From assembly GCF_001895005.1 (NCBI RefSeq), contig NZ_BCXH01000001.1, positions 1 through 64,000 of the forward strand: 64,000 nucleotides of DNA, given 5' to 3'. This document shows, piece by piece, positions 38,232 through 47,388 of this stretch; positions within the stretch are counted from its first letter, which is position 1, and every line of letters starts with the position of its first letter. Both the position numbers and the translations under genes were made by a program. Source of the DNA: Rhodococcus yunnanensis NBRC 103083. Lineage in GTDB: Bacteria; Actinomycetota; Actinomycetes; Mycobacteriales; Mycobacteriaceae. The notes beneath the pieces were generated by a model. That model had not been told where the DNA came from and ran no database searches. It saw nothing but the letters and a program-made list of their open reading frames with translations.

Positions 38232-39173
38232 GTGCGTGCGTGGCAAATGATCGCGGCCGGGGAGCCGTTGAAATTGGTGGAGCTCCCGGATCCCGAACCG
38301 GGGCCCGGGCAGGTGGTCATCGACGTCAAGGCAGCTGGGTTGTGCCACAGCGATGTCGGCTTCCTGGACGGATCCATGGCATGGATGCTGGAGCAGATGC
38401 CGATCGTCCTCGGACACGAGGTGGCGGGCGTCGTATCGGCGATCGGTCCCGATGTCGAAGGATTTGCAGTCGGCGACCGGGTGGGTGTGGCCGGCGACGG
38501 CCTGGATGCCCCGGGAATCGTCCTCGACGGCGGATTCGGTGAGCGGTGCATCGGCAAGGTGGTTCAACTGGTGCCCATCCCCGACAGCGTGTCGTTCGGC
38601 CAGGCGGCAGCCGGTACGGACGCCGGAATGACCTCGTATCACGCAGTCAAGGTGGCGGGTGGCGTCGGACCGGGAAGCCGGTTGGGAATCATTGGACTCG
38701 GCGGGCTCGGATTGACGGGCGCCAAGATCGCCGTCGGACTGGGCGCGGATGTCTACGCTGCCGAGATCGACGAAGGCGTTCACGACCTCGCCCGAGCCGC
38801 CGGAGTGCTCGAGGTAGTCGAGGACACCCGTGACCTCGCTCAGTACGAGCTGGACACCATCGTGGACTTCGCAGGTGTAGGAGTCACCACGGCGGCCGCC
38901 ATCGAGGCCATCGCGCCACACGGACGCATCGTTCAGGTCGGTATGGCGCGTGATCAGATGACGCTGCCGACACAGACTTTCGTGTCGAAGCAGCTCACCC
39001 TCATCGGATCACTCGGCGGCAAGAAGGAGGACACGGCAGCTGTCTACGAACTGATGGCGAACGGCACCCTGGAGATTCTGGCGACGTCCATTCCCTTCGA
39101 GGAGTTGGCAGAGGGCATCGAGCGGTTGCACCGCGGCGAAGTCCGCGGTCGACTGGTGGCGTCGTATGAGTAG
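38232..39173 (+). CDS. zinc-type alcohol dehydrogenase without the structural-zinc lobe
   Basis: I place the start at GTG 38232 (MRAWQMIAAGEPLK); GTG 38220 is possible. The 313 residues have the catalytic zinc site (AAGLCHSDVGF, GHEVAG) and the NAD motif GIIGLGGLGLTGAK. Between VGDRV and the coenzyme domain the usual four-Cys structural zinc lobe is missing (GVAGDGLDAPGIVLDGGFGE stands there, with no Cys). The protein is thus about 30 residues short of the norm. It oxidises an alcohol in the pathway. It overlaps the transporter ATPase by 8 bases. Confidence 0.85.
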   Translation: MRAWQMIAAGEPLKLVELPDPEPGPGQVVIDVKAAGLCHSDVGFLDGSMAWMLEQMPIVLGHEVAGVVSAIGPDVEGFAVGDRVGVAGDGLDAPGIVLDGGFGERCIGKVVQLVPIPDSVSFGQAAAGTDAGMTSYHAVKVAGGVGPGSRLGIIGLGGLGLTGAKIAVGLGADVYAAEIDEGVHDLARAAGVLEVVEDTRDLAQYELDTIVDFAGVGVTTAAAIEAIAPHGRIVQVGMARDQMTLPTQTFVSKQLTLIGSLGGKKEDTAAVYELMANGTLEILATSIPFEELAEGIERLHRGEVRGRLVASYE

Positions 39174-40734
39174 CAGCGCGGCCGACGACTTGCCCGTCGG
39201 GCAACCCGATGAGGTGCCGCAGCACATTCGATTGCGGGGTGTGGTCAAGACCTTCGCCGGCACGCAGGCCCTCAATGGTGTCGACCTCGATATCCGCCCC
39301 GGTGAGATTCACGCTCTCTGTGGTGGAAACGGTTCCGGCAAGTCCACGTTGATCAAGATTCTCTCCGGCGTCTATCAGGCAGACGAGGGTGGAACGATCT
39401 CGGTCGGCGAGAAGACGGTTCCGGCGCACGAGATGACTCCGTTGTCGGCTACCGAGCTGGGTGTTCGCACCGTCCACCAGGATCTGGCGGTGTTTCCAGA
39501 CCTCACCGTCGCCGAGAACTTCGGGTTCGGTGTCGGGTTCCAGACGGCCCGGTTCGGCCGGATTGCCTGGCGCAAGCAGCGGGCGCTCGCGCAAGAGCTC
39601 ATCAGCGAGTTCGAGATCGACGCCTCGCCGAACACTCTCCTGCGAAAGCTCACTCTCGCTCAGCGGGCTCAGGTTGCCATCGCGCGAGCGCTCCGTGCCG
39701 GTGAAGGAAAGCCCAGGCTCCTGATTCTCGACGAGCCGACCGCAGCCTTGCCGATCCGTGAGGTGAAGCAACTGCTCGCCAGCTTGCGTCGACTCGCGGC
39801 AGCCGGCCAGGCGATTCTCTACGTGAGCCACAGGCTCGACGAAGTTTTGGCGTTGAGTGACTCCATCAGTGTCCTGCGAGACGGAGCCCTCGTCGAGACG
39901 AGAGCAGCGGCCGACTACACGGAGTCGACGTTGGTCGAGGCGATGTTGGGCCGGTCGATCGAGGCTGCGCTTCCGCGCGAGTCCCATGCGGTCGGAACGG
40001 ACGCCGTCGTTCGAATCTCCGGCTTGAACTGTGGCCCACTCACCGATCTCGATCTCAGTGTCTATCCCGGTGAGATCGTCGGGGTAGCAGGATTGAACGG
40101 GTCGGGCCGGTCACGGCTGCTCCGCACGCTGTTCGGGCTCGAACGGCCCGACTCCGGTGAAATTCACATCAGCGGAAAGCCGGTCAAGTTCTCTCGGCCG
40201 AGTCAGGCGATGGCGCAGGGCATCGCGATGGTGCCGGAGAACCGAATTTCCGATGCCAACTTCCCCGGCTTGTCCATCGAGGAGAACATGACGGTCACCG
40301 TCATGGGTCGGTACTTCCGTCGACTTCGGATGGCAACCCCAGCAGCGCGCACGGCAGCAACCGAGTTGAGCGATGCCTTCAAGGTCAAGACGACGTCGGT
40401 GCGTGCTCCGATGACATCGCTGTCCGGCGGCAACCAGCAAAAGGTGATCATGGCGCGCTGGATGCAGCGCACGCCGTCGTTGCTTCTTCTCGACGAGCCC
40501 ACCCAGGGAGTCGACGCTGGTGCGCGGGCCGACATCTACGCACTGGTGCGGGATGCGACCGCGAACGGCGCCGCGGCGATCGTCGTCGCATCCGATTTCG
40601 AAGAATTGGCGCAGGTCGCCGACCGAGTGCTCGTGATGCGGCGTGGCCGCATCATCGCCGAACTCGCCGGGGATCGCATCACGGCACACACGCTTACCGA
40701 ACTCAGCATGTCAGAAGGGAATGTCCGGTCGTGA
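39166..40734 (+). CDS. sugar-type ABC importer ATPase (RbsA/MglA-like)
   Basis: The 522-residue protein has two ABC domains. The first has GGNGSGKSTLIK, the signature region LTLAQRAQVAIARAL in place of LSxGxxQ, and LLILDEPTAALP. The second has the degenerate Walker A LNGSGRSRLL, a full LSGGNQQKVIMARW and LLLLDEPTQGVDAGA. This pair is typical of carbohydrate-uptake-2 family importers. ATG 39166 overlaps the dehydrogenase. Its presence in a catabolic operon suggests uptake of the growth substrate rather than a common sugar. Confidence 0.9.
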   Translation: MSSSAADDLPVGQPDEVPQHIRLRGVVKTFAGTQALNGVDLDIRPGEIHALCGGNGSGKSTLIKILSGVYQADEGGTISVGEKTVPAHEMTPLSATELGVRTVHQDLAVFPDLTVAENFGFGVGFQTARFGRIAWRKQRALAQELISEFEIDASPNTLLRKLTLAQRAQVAIARALRAGEGKPRLLILDEPTAALPIREVKQLLASLRRLAAAGQAILYVSHRLDEVLALSDSISVLRDGALVETRAAADYTESTLVEAMLGRSIEAALPRESHAVGTDAVVRISGLNCGPLTDLDLSVYPGEIVGVAGLNGSGRSRLLRTLFGLERPDSGEIHISGKPVKFSRPSQAMAQGIAMVPENRISDANFPGLSIEENMTVTVMGRYFRRLRMATPAARTAATELSDAFKVKTTSVRAPMTSLSGGNQQKVIMARWMQRTPSLLLLDEPTQGVDAGARADIYALVRDATANGAAAIVVASDFEELAQVADRVLVMRRGRIIAELAGDRITAHTLTELSMSEGNVRS

Positions 40735-41816
40735 CTAACACCAATGGCTCCGCAGCGGCGGGCCGAAACAAAGTGGGATTCCCGATCGGTCGTATTCTCG
40801 AGTACGCCGGGTTGCCCATCGCTCTGCTCCTGTTGGTGCTGTGGTTCAGTCTCGACTCGGACTCCAGCGTCGCCTTCCGTTCGACGGCGAACATCACCAA
40901 CATCCTCGCGAACCAGTCCGTGACGGGAATCATCGCGCTCGCCATGGTGATCCCGCTGGTGTGCGGTTACTTCGACCTGTCCGTCGCCGCCGTCGCAGGG
41001 CTGGCGAACGTCGCCACGGCCACCGTGATCGGCACGCACGGCCAGCCGATCTGGGTCGGCATTCTCGCCGGGCTACTGTGCGGTCTCGTTGCGGGAGCGA
41101 TCAACGCATTTCTCGTGGCCGGTCTGAAACTGAACGGATTCATCGCCACACTGGGTACGTTCACGTTGCTCGGCGGGGCGCTGCAGTGGTACACCAACGG
41201 CCAGACGATCACCAACGGGATCCCTCGTGCATTGAGCGCGTGGGGAACTCAGAACTTCCTCGGACTCCCACGCCCGTTCTGGTTGCTGATGGTCGTCGCG
41301 GTCCTGGCCTGGTATCTGTTGGCGCACACACCGCTCGGACGCATCTTCGAGGCGTTGGGATCCAACGAGGCAGCAGCCAAACTCGTGGGAATCCGCGTCG
41401 AGCGCACGGTCGCGATCGCGTTCATGCTGTCGGCGACGCTGGCGAGTATCGCCGGGGTGCTGTTGACGGTCCGCACCGGCGGCGCCAATCCCACGGGTGG
41501 TTCGTCGTACCTGTTCCCCGCTCTTGCCGCAGTGTTCTTGGGTGCGACGGCGATTCGACCCGGCCGATACAACGTGTGGGGCACGGTGTTCGGTGTCTTC
41601 CTCGTCTCCGTCGCGGTCAACGGCTTCACGTTCCTCGGCGCGGAAGCCTGGGTGAACAACGTGTTCAACGGCGGCGCGCTCGTTGCTGCCGTGGCTATCT
41701 CGACACTCGTCGGCCGACGAAACGAGAACAAGATGAAAGCAGTTCTGCAAGAAACCAACTCGCACGCCACTGAAACGCAGACATCCGATACCGCGCCCAT
41801 CGATTCCCGTCGATGA
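40731..41816 (+). CDS. sugar-type ABC importer permease (RbsC-like)
   Basis: The 361 residues contain about 8 to 10 hydrophobic segments (for example LPIALLLLVLWF, GIIALAMVIPLVC, ILAGLLCGLVAGAINAF) and the BPD_transp_2 pattern GSNEAAAKLVGIRVERT in the coupling region. GTG 40731 overlaps the ATPase stop by 4 bases. The C-terminal 35 residues are a polar tail. Confidence 0.9.
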   Translation: MTNTNGSAAAGRNKVGFPIGRILEYAGLPIALLLLVLWFSLDSDSSVAFRSTANITNILANQSVTGIIALAMVIPLVCGYFDLSVAAVAGLANVATATVIGTHGQPIWVGILAGLLCGLVAGAINAFLVAGLKLNGFIATLGTFTLLGGALQWYTNGQTITNGIPRALSAWGTQNFLGLPRPFWLLMVVAVLAWYLLAHTPLGRIFEALGSNEAAAKLVGIRVERTVAIAFMLSATLASIAGVLLTVRTGGANPTGGSSYLFPALAAVFLGATAIRPGRYNVWGTVFGVFLVSVAVNGFTFLGAEAWVNNVFNGGALVAAVAISTLVGRRNENKMKAVLQETNSHATETQTSDTAPIDSRR

Positions 41817-41848
41817 ATCGCAGACCGAACCGCTCGACTGGAGATAAA

Positions 41849-43000
41849 ATGAAAACGACAACTATCGTTCGCAGCTCGGTGACTGCCGCCGCTGCACTCC
41901 TCGTATTCGGGGCGCTGACTGCGTGTTCGGACTCGGGATCGACCGCTCAGTCCGGGCCGGTAGGTGACACCGAATCACTGACGGCGCTCTATGAGGGCAC
42001 CGAACACCAGCCGCCGTCCGAGTCGCCCGCAGCAACAGCAGGCGCCAACGTGTGGTAGGTTTCGTGCGGGCAAGCCATTCCGGACTGCGCGGTTCCCGCG
42101 AACGCTGCAAAAGAGGCTGCGGAGAAGCTCGGAATTCGTTTCTCGATAGCCGACGGCAAGCAGGGCGTCGGCGGAGGAAACGAAGCGGCAGTTCGCACGG
42201 CTCTCGCCGCGCAGCCGACTGCCATCATCATTCACGGCATCTCCTGCAGTGAGGTCGAGGCTCCCATTCGCGAGGCACGCGAGGCGGGAGTTCACGTGAT
42301 GGGCGTCGAGGCGCTCGACTGCTCGGATACCGGGGGAGACGACCTGTTCGACTTCGAGATGAACTATGCGGACACTGCTCCGACGAGTGCCGACTACTTC
42401 CGAACCTGGGGGCGTCTGAGTGCCGAGTACATCATCGCCGCGACCGACGGGAAGGCGCAGGTGGTCAACAACGTCGGAGCCGACCCGTTGCAGCAGATCC
42501 TGAACGACTCCTTCGTCGAGACCATCGGGGAATGCAGCGGCTGCGAGATCATCGACACCGTCGACTACACAACACCAGACCTTGCCCCCGAGGGTTCCTG
42601 GATCCAGCAGTTCAGGGCGACTCTGGCGAAGAACCCATCCACCACGGCTGTCTTCTTCCCGTTCGACGTTCAGATTGCGTCGGCCGGTGGCGCGCAAGCT
42701 GTCCGCGAGAGTGGGCTCAACCTCGTGACCGCAGGTGGCTCGGGACAGTCGACGGCAATCGACATGGTGCGCGACGGCTTGGTGACGGCCATCACCGGCT
42801 CGCACTCCGCAGAGTGGCTCGGATGGGCAGCGATCGACAATGTCAACCGCGCCCTCAGCGGCCAGCCGACAGTCCCACAGGGTGTCGGATTCCGCGTCGT
42901 CGACTCCACGCACAACCTCCCGGAGCAGCCGGGCAACGGCTACACGACGCCGATCGACTTCAAGTCGGCCTACGAAGCCGCGTGGCCGTCGAACAACTGA
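41849..43000 (+). pseudogene. lipoprotein substrate-binding protein of the ABC importer, interrupted by an in-frame TAG
   Basis: ATG 41849 opens a lipoprotein signal peptide with lipobox LTAC (Cys 26). The frame reads to GANVW and then meets TAG at 42056-42058 (codon 70). After it the same frame continues without a break as VSCGQAIPDC and on for 313 codons to a normal stop, as a periplasmic-binding fold. Only one base (TGG to TAG) would be needed to break it. Either the gene is freshly dead, the amber codon is read through, or there is a sequence error. A re-start is possible at 42296 (GTG-ATG) but would lack the signal peptide and the first lobe. Confidence 0.85.
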
Positions 43001-43028
43001 ATCTCGTTGTGAGGCAGCCATAATTCGG

Positions 43029-43074
43029 CTCCGTGACAATGCTGGGGAAGCCTTCCCTCTGCGTTGTCACGGAG
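43029..43074. terminator. inverted repeat after the binding-protein gene
   Basis: CTCCGTGACAA and TTGTCACGGAG form a perfect 11-bp stem about 24-base loop that can fold further. There is no T-tract. It is probably the end of the transporter transcript. Confidence 0.5.
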
Positions 43075-43101
43075 TTGTGGCTATATCCGCGAGCAGGCAC
43101 G

Positions 43102-43410
43102 TCAGTAGCAGGAGCGGACGACCGCAGCTGCGATATTCTCCGAGTCGGTTGGGTCGCCCAGTACCGATCGGAATTCGACGTCGTCGTATTTCTGCGTGAA
43201 GTTCCTCGAGGCACCCAAGCCCACAACCACGCCGCCGCCCACAGTCTGCATCTCACGTGCCACGCGTTTCATCAGTAGTTCTGCGTCAGGCAGCGTTCCC
43301 ACGACTATGTCCGGGTCACCGAGAGAACCACTCAGTTCGGTCATGATGCGTCCGATGTCGGCGTCGGACGTGATGTCTCCGCTGGCGGAGAGCGCCCAGA
43401 TTCTCGCCAG
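43102..43410 (-). pseudogene. C-terminal fragment of an unrecognised protein
   Basis: About 98 codons on the minus strand (starting near RIWALSASGDITSDADIG and ending AAAVVRSCY) have good protein character but no N-terminal part. Upstream, the same strand encodes the start of a transporter in another frame, so two unrelated genes appear joined. I do not recognise the family. Confidence 0.45.
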
Positions 43411-43790
43411 CCCCAGCTGTAGAGCACGTCCTCCGGCAGTAGCGCAACTGGAAGGAAAACCACGGTGGGCAGGCAACCGATCGCGAAGGATGCGGCACCC
43501 ATCATGACGACGGTGATCAGCATGACGCGCTTGCGGCCGACTCGGTCTCCGAAGTGGCCCATGACAACTGCGCCGATCGGGCGTGCGACATACCCGACCG
43601 CAAAGGTAGCGAGCGAGGCGATCAATGCCACGGTCGGATCGCCCGTAGGGAAGGACAGCACGTTGAACACCAATGCTGCAGCGGCACCGTAGATGAAGAA
43701 GTCGTAGTACTCGAGAGCGCTGCCGAGCAGTGCGGCGATGGCCGCCCGGCGAGGAGTCATCGCGGGGTGAGGCGATGTGGGTCGTGTCAT
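43341..43790 (-). pseudogene. MFS transporter (metabolite:H+ symporter family), N-terminal fragment
   Basis: From ATG 43790 the frame gives RRAAIAALLGSALEYYDFF, then a second and third helix and the MFS signature GHFGDRVGRKRVMLI. The protein then leaves the family pattern after IGCLPT and stops at 43341, about 150 residues against a usual 430. It is the N-terminal stub of a proton symporter of the shikimate/benzoate type. Confidence 0.7.
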
Positions 43791-44076
43791 GTCGGTCCAT
43801 CCGGTTGTGTACGAACGGCTCTCGGACGCAGCGAGTTCACGTCTGATCGATAGGGGTAGGGCGCTGCTCTTAATCGAACGAAGGTGTCGGCCGTCATAGC
43901 CGCTGTAGGTCAAAGTTGGGAGTATGTCCCAGCTCACACCTGTTCCGATCTGGAACACTGGGCGCTCCTCGGCATCAATGTCGTCGCCCGGGATACACTG
44001 GACTATCCGAGTGCTGGTGTGTCGAAGAACCCACATGATCTGGTGCCGGTGGACAACGGCTGCGATCGTCTCGCCG

Positions 44077-44640
44077 ATGAGCAGCGAACGCGACGAGGCA
44101 GTGCGTGCGGCATCGGTACGACCGAATCACATTGCAGTGAAATCGGACTCGGTCGACGGTGTTGTCGAGACCGACGACAGGATCGTGCTGCAGGAAGTAG
44201 GGAGTTCGCACTATCAGAACGTGCTCGACTCGCTCGGCGACCGGGTCGACGACGAGGCGCGGCGGATCCGGGACAAGCTGGCCGAGTTGGAGTCCGCGAT
44301 CGAGCAGAACGACTATCGACGCGCGAACATCCGAGCCGGTTACGTCTACGTCATCAGCAATCAGGGCGCGTTCGGTCCGGACGTGGTCAAGATCGGGATG
44401 ACGCGCCGCCTCGATCCCATGGATCGGGTGAAGGAGCTCAGCAGCGCATCGGTGCCGTTCCCCTTCGATGTGCACGCCCTGTATTTCTCCGACGATGCTG
44501 TCGCGCTCGAAGCCGCGTTGCATGCGGCGTTCACCGAGCGTCGCCTCAACCATGCGAATCTGCGACGAGAGTTCTTCTTCGCGACACCGTCACAGGTACG
44601 GATCGTGCTCGCGCAGCAGGTCGGGAACCTCATGGAGTAG
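44077..44640 (+). CDS. GIY-YIG (T5orf172/MUG113) nuclease-domain protein, probably N-terminally truncated
   Basis: The C-terminal 100 residues are clear: RRANIRAGYVYVISNQGAFG, VVKIGMTRRLDPMDRVKEL, EAALHAAFTERRLNH and NLRREFFFATPSQV. This domain usually ends proteins of about 400 residues with a DUF4041 coiled-coil part. Here only a short remnant of that part precedes it (ARRIRDKLAELESAIEQN). ATG 44077 is the best start; the frame is open from 43924 but that part does not look like protein. It lies in a patch of broken genes and may be a relic. Confidence 0.6.
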   Translation: MSSERDEAVRAASVRPNHIAVKSDSVDGVVETDDRIVLQEVGSSHYQNVLDSLGDRVDDEARRIRDKLAELESAIEQNDYRRANIRAGYVYVISNQGAFGPDVVKIGMTRRLDPMDRVKELSSASVPFPFDVHALYFSDDAVALEAALHAAFTERRLNHANLRREFFFATPSQVRIVLAQQVGNLME

Positions 44641-44669
44641 ACCGAGGAACCTGAGGCGACGCAGTACTT

Positions 44670-44777
44670 TCAGAGTCGGGGAAGCATCGGCATGGTGCGG
44701 CACTGCGCTCTCAATTGCCAGTCCCATGCCTCGGCGGTAGGCGGAGGCAGTAGGAGGTCTCGTGACTTCTCGGCCAT
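44670..44777 (-). pseudogene. possible WhiB-family N-terminal remnant
   Basis: A 35-codon frame on the minus strand reads AEAWDWQLRAQCR, which resembles the N-terminus and first Cys of WhiB iron-sulfur regulators, then loses similarity and stops. The other three Cys are missing. The match is short and may be chance. The 200 bases between the GIY-YIG gene and the symporter hold nothing else. Confidence 0.35.
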
Positions 44778-44838
44778 GGTGGTCCTCTGCATCATGGAGC
44801 GACGGGCAATCGCTTGCGGCGGACCCGAGGATGCATGC

Positions 44839-46431
44839 TCAGTGCCTGGCCTCGGCCAGCTCGGAGCCGATTCCGGTTTCGGCGCGCACGAGCATCTCGG
44901 CGAACTTCTCGTCGCGATCCGTGGAGCGTCCGTCACGGCGTTCGGCCCACAGAGATCCGATGATGGCCGCAGCTGTGCCGAGCGGCATCGTGATGACGAC
45001 CGGCAATTGAAGTGTCAGTGGTGCAGGTCCGCTGCCGAGCCATAGCGCTTCGGTGAACATCAAGCTGACCACCGTCGACACCAGCCCCACGGAAATACCC
45101 CATACCGCTCCGGTGCTGTTGAATCGCCGCCAGTTCAGGCACAGCAGCAGGCTCGGTAGGTGCGCGCTGCCGGCAACCATGAAGGCCATGCCCATGAAAT
45201 AGGTGATGTTGGTCGAGTCGCCGATGAGCATGGTCAATGCAATCGCGAAGACGCTGAACCCGACGGTGGCGTAGCGCGCGATCCTGGCGTCCCGGGCGTC
45301 GTCGTCGCGGTCAGTGCTCCGCGTCAGGGAGGGCCACACGTCGCGGGCGAAGGTTCCCGCGGCGGAGATGACGACGCCCGCAACGACTGCGACGATGCTG
45401 GCAAAGGCAACGGCCGCGACAAGAGCCAGCGCAACGGATCCACCGAGGGTCCGGGTGCCACCGCCGAGCTCGGTGACCAGAGTCGGTGCGGCCAGATTGC
45501 CGCCGGCGCCGACGCGTTGTGCGCCGTCCGGCCCGAGGAGCGCTGCCGCACCGAATCCCATCACGATGACGATCAGGTAGAACATGCTGCACAATGCGAC
45601 CGTCCAGCCGATGGACCTTCTCGCGGTGCCCGCTTCCGGAACGGTGAAGAAGCGGATGAGTATGTGCGCCATGCCTGCGGTGCCGAGCGCGAATGCGAGC
45701 GAATAGGAGACGAGGTTGAGGGCGCTGGTCTCACCGAAGATCAGTCCGGGAGACAAGATCTTCTCGCCCGCAGATGCGTTCGATGTGGCACCGGCCAACA
45801 TGCCGGGAAGGCTGAAGCCGAATTTGGCCAGAATCCCCAGTGCCACGACGATGGCGAGGGTGGCCAGGATCGTCGACTTGATGACCTGGACCCACGTCGT
45901 GGCCAACATTCCGCCGACGAAGACATAGACACCCATGAGCGTTCCAGCGACCACGACCGAGAGCCCGAAAGGAATGCCGGATACCGATTGGAGCAGGACG
46001 CCGGCGGCGACGAGTTGGGCCAGAAGAACGAAGACCCCGGTGACGATGGTGCTGGACGCGACGACGATGCGCACGCGTCTGGCACCGGTCCGAAACACGA
46101 GAACATCGGCGAGCGTGAACTTTCCGACGTTGCGCATCTTCTCGGCCAACAGGAACAGCACGGGAAGGAACGAGACGACGGACGTGCACAGGATGACTGC
46201 TCCGTCGACACCCTTGTAGAAGATCAGGCCGGTTGTTCCTAGAAAGCTTCCGGCGGAGATGAATTCGCCGGCGATGGCGAACCCGTTCTGCCATCCGGTG
46301 ATGGAGCGACCTGCGGCGAAGAATCCCTCGGCGCTCCGGCTGCGACGGGACACTGCGAACGTCACCCACAGAGTCAGGGAAATGACGGCGATGCATACGC
46401 CTATCGCCAGGAAATTGGGTTCGGTGGTCAC
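44839..46431 (-). CDS. sodium/solute symporter, acetate-permease (ActP) type
   Basis: The GTG start at 46431 overlaps the upstream DUF485 stop by 4 bases and gives MTTEPNFLAIGVC; longer upstream readings are not supported. The 530 residues have about 13 hydrophobic segments and the SSF patterns SITGWQNGFAIAGEFISAGSFLG (part) and GTAGMAHILIRFFTVPEAGTARRS (part). ActP-type carriers import short monocarboxylates with Na+ or H+, and nearly always follow a DUF485 gene. It probably imports a short organic acid for cluster B. Confidence 0.9.
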   Translation of the reverse strand: MTTEPNFLAIGVCIAVISLTLWVTFAVSRRSRSAEGFFAAGRSITGWQNGFAIAGEFISAGSFLGTTGLIFYKGVDGAVILCTSVVSFLPVLFLLAEKMRNVGKFTLADVLVFRTGARRVRIVVASSTIVTGVFVLLAQLVAAGVLLQSVSGIPFGLSVVVAGTLMGVYVFVGGMLATTWVQVIKSTILATLAIVVALGILAKFGFSLPGMLAGATSNASAGEKILSPGLIFGETSALNLVSYSLAFALGTAGMAHILIRFFTVPEAGTARRSIGWTVALCSMFYLIVIVMGFGAAALLGPDGAQRVGAGGNLAAPTLVTELGGGTRTLGGSVALALVAAVAFASIVAVVAGVVISAAGTFARDVWPSLTRSTDRDDDARDARIARYATVGFSVFAIALTMLIGDSTNITYFMGMAFMVAGSAHLPSLLLCLNWRRFNSTGAVWGISVGLVSTVVSLMFTEALWLGSGPAPLTLQLPVVITMPLGTAAAIIGSLWAERRDGRSTDRDEKFAEMLVRAETGIGSELAEARH

Positions 46432-46769
46432 GAGACGGACTCCTCGGCGTGTTGATCTGGGGCGTGCTGATCTATGGCGTGCACTGCGGCGGAGACGGCC
46501 GGGGCGATGTACGTGCGGGAAAGGCGGAGATAGGCATAAACCAAGACCCAGGTCCCGACGAACTGCGAGAACACAACCCACAGCGAGAGTGGGATCCCCA
46601 CGATTTCGGTATCACCGAGCACGGCCGGAAAGTAGGCGAATGCGATGAGGAAACTCGCGAACAGTGCGACCGCGACCGTCCCGAGAACTGTGGTGACCCT
46701 GCGCCTACGCCTGCGTAGCTCGACGAACTCGGGGAGATCGAGGATGGGCAGCCATGCTCGAGTGGTCAT
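46428..46769 (-). CDS. DUF485 membrane protein, partner of the symporter
   Basis: The 113 residues have two transmembrane helices (VTTVLGTVAVALFASFLIAF and LWVVFSQFVGTWVLVYAYL) with a basic RRRRRR stretch before the first. DUF485 (YjcH) genes sit directly before actP in many bacteria. Both ends overlap neighbours by 4 bases. Confidence 0.88.
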   Translation of the reverse strand: MTTRAWLPILDLPEFVELRRRRRRVTTVLGTVAVALFASFLIAFAYFPAVLGDTEIVGIPLSLWVVFSQFVGTWVLVYAYLRLSRTYIAPAVSAAVHAIDQHAPDQHAEESVS

Positions 46770-47245
46770 GCGTGCACCGCCGCACGCTCGGCGGAGGGCA
46801 GTGAGAACTGGTTCTCCGCCCACCCGTTCTCGAGCGGGCCGAAGAAGTGAAATCGCACCTGCTTCACCGTGTAGAGCCATCGGCCGTCGACTTTGACCAG
46901 CGTGTCGGTGTAGCGACCCGCGGCGATCGACGGGATGCCGTCCAGAACACACGGTTGCCACAAGAACGATCGGACGGTGGCGTTGTCGCCGTCGACGTCG
47001 ATCTCCATGTTGGTGATGAAATGCCAGAACGCAGTCAGCCCGGTGTCGGCGAGCCCGGCGAAGAACGTCTTCAACTCGGACTTGCCCTCGGCGCGAGAGA
47101 GTCCGTCGAATACGCCGTCTTCGCTGAACAGGGACATCAGATCATCCCAGCCTCCGTCGTCGAGGTAGCGGCAGTACCGCGCATCCAGGTGCCGGATTGC
47201 CTCGATGTCCTCCAGTCGCGCAATTCTCTGGTCGAGAGAGCTCAA
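46766..47245 (-). CDS. SnoaL/NTF2-fold protein
   Basis: The 159 residues match the SnoaL-like pattern: IRHLDARYCRYLDDGGWDDL, LFSEDGVFDG, HFITNMEIDVDGDNATV, then GRYTDTLVKVDGRWLYTVKQ. The fold serves dehydratases, isomerases and hydroxylases acting on small cyclic or aromatic compounds; catalytic residues cannot be assigned here. The start is TTG 47245 with AGGAGG 8 bases upstream. It is the first gene of the minus-strand operon and is divergent from the TetR gene. Confidence 0.8.
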   Translation of the reverse strand: MSSLDQRIARLEDIEAIRHLDARYCRYLDDGGWDDLMSLFSEDGVFDGLSRAEGKSELKTFFAGLADTGLTAFWHFITNMEIDVDGDNATVRSFLWQPCVLDGIPSIAAGRYTDTLVKVDGRWLYTVKQVRFHFFGPLENGWAENQFSLPSAERAAVHA

Positions 47246-47280
47246 CGTGTGTTCCTCCTGTATGAATCCACGGCATTTAA

Positions 47281-47294
47281 TTAACGATCGTTCA
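47281..47294. promoter_or_regulatory. putative operator of the cluster B TetR regulator
   Basis: TTAACGATCGTTCA is a palindrome with 6-base arms (one mismatch) in the divergent gap between the SnoaL gene and tetR. A close copy, in reverse orientation, lies before the acyl-CoA dehydrogenase at 48053. Confidence 0.6.
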
Positions 47295-47388
47295 TGTGAT
47301 GTGGACCATAAACGATTGATCCGTGTCCCGTCAACAGAGGCTTGACCGCGCTTGCACTGTCTTTACGGCCCGCTTTAGTGTTCTTCTC

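Noticed and set aside
46432-46581. Upstream extension of the symporter gene
   Set aside because: It overlaps the DUF485 gene; the GTG at 46431 fits the family start and the overlap.
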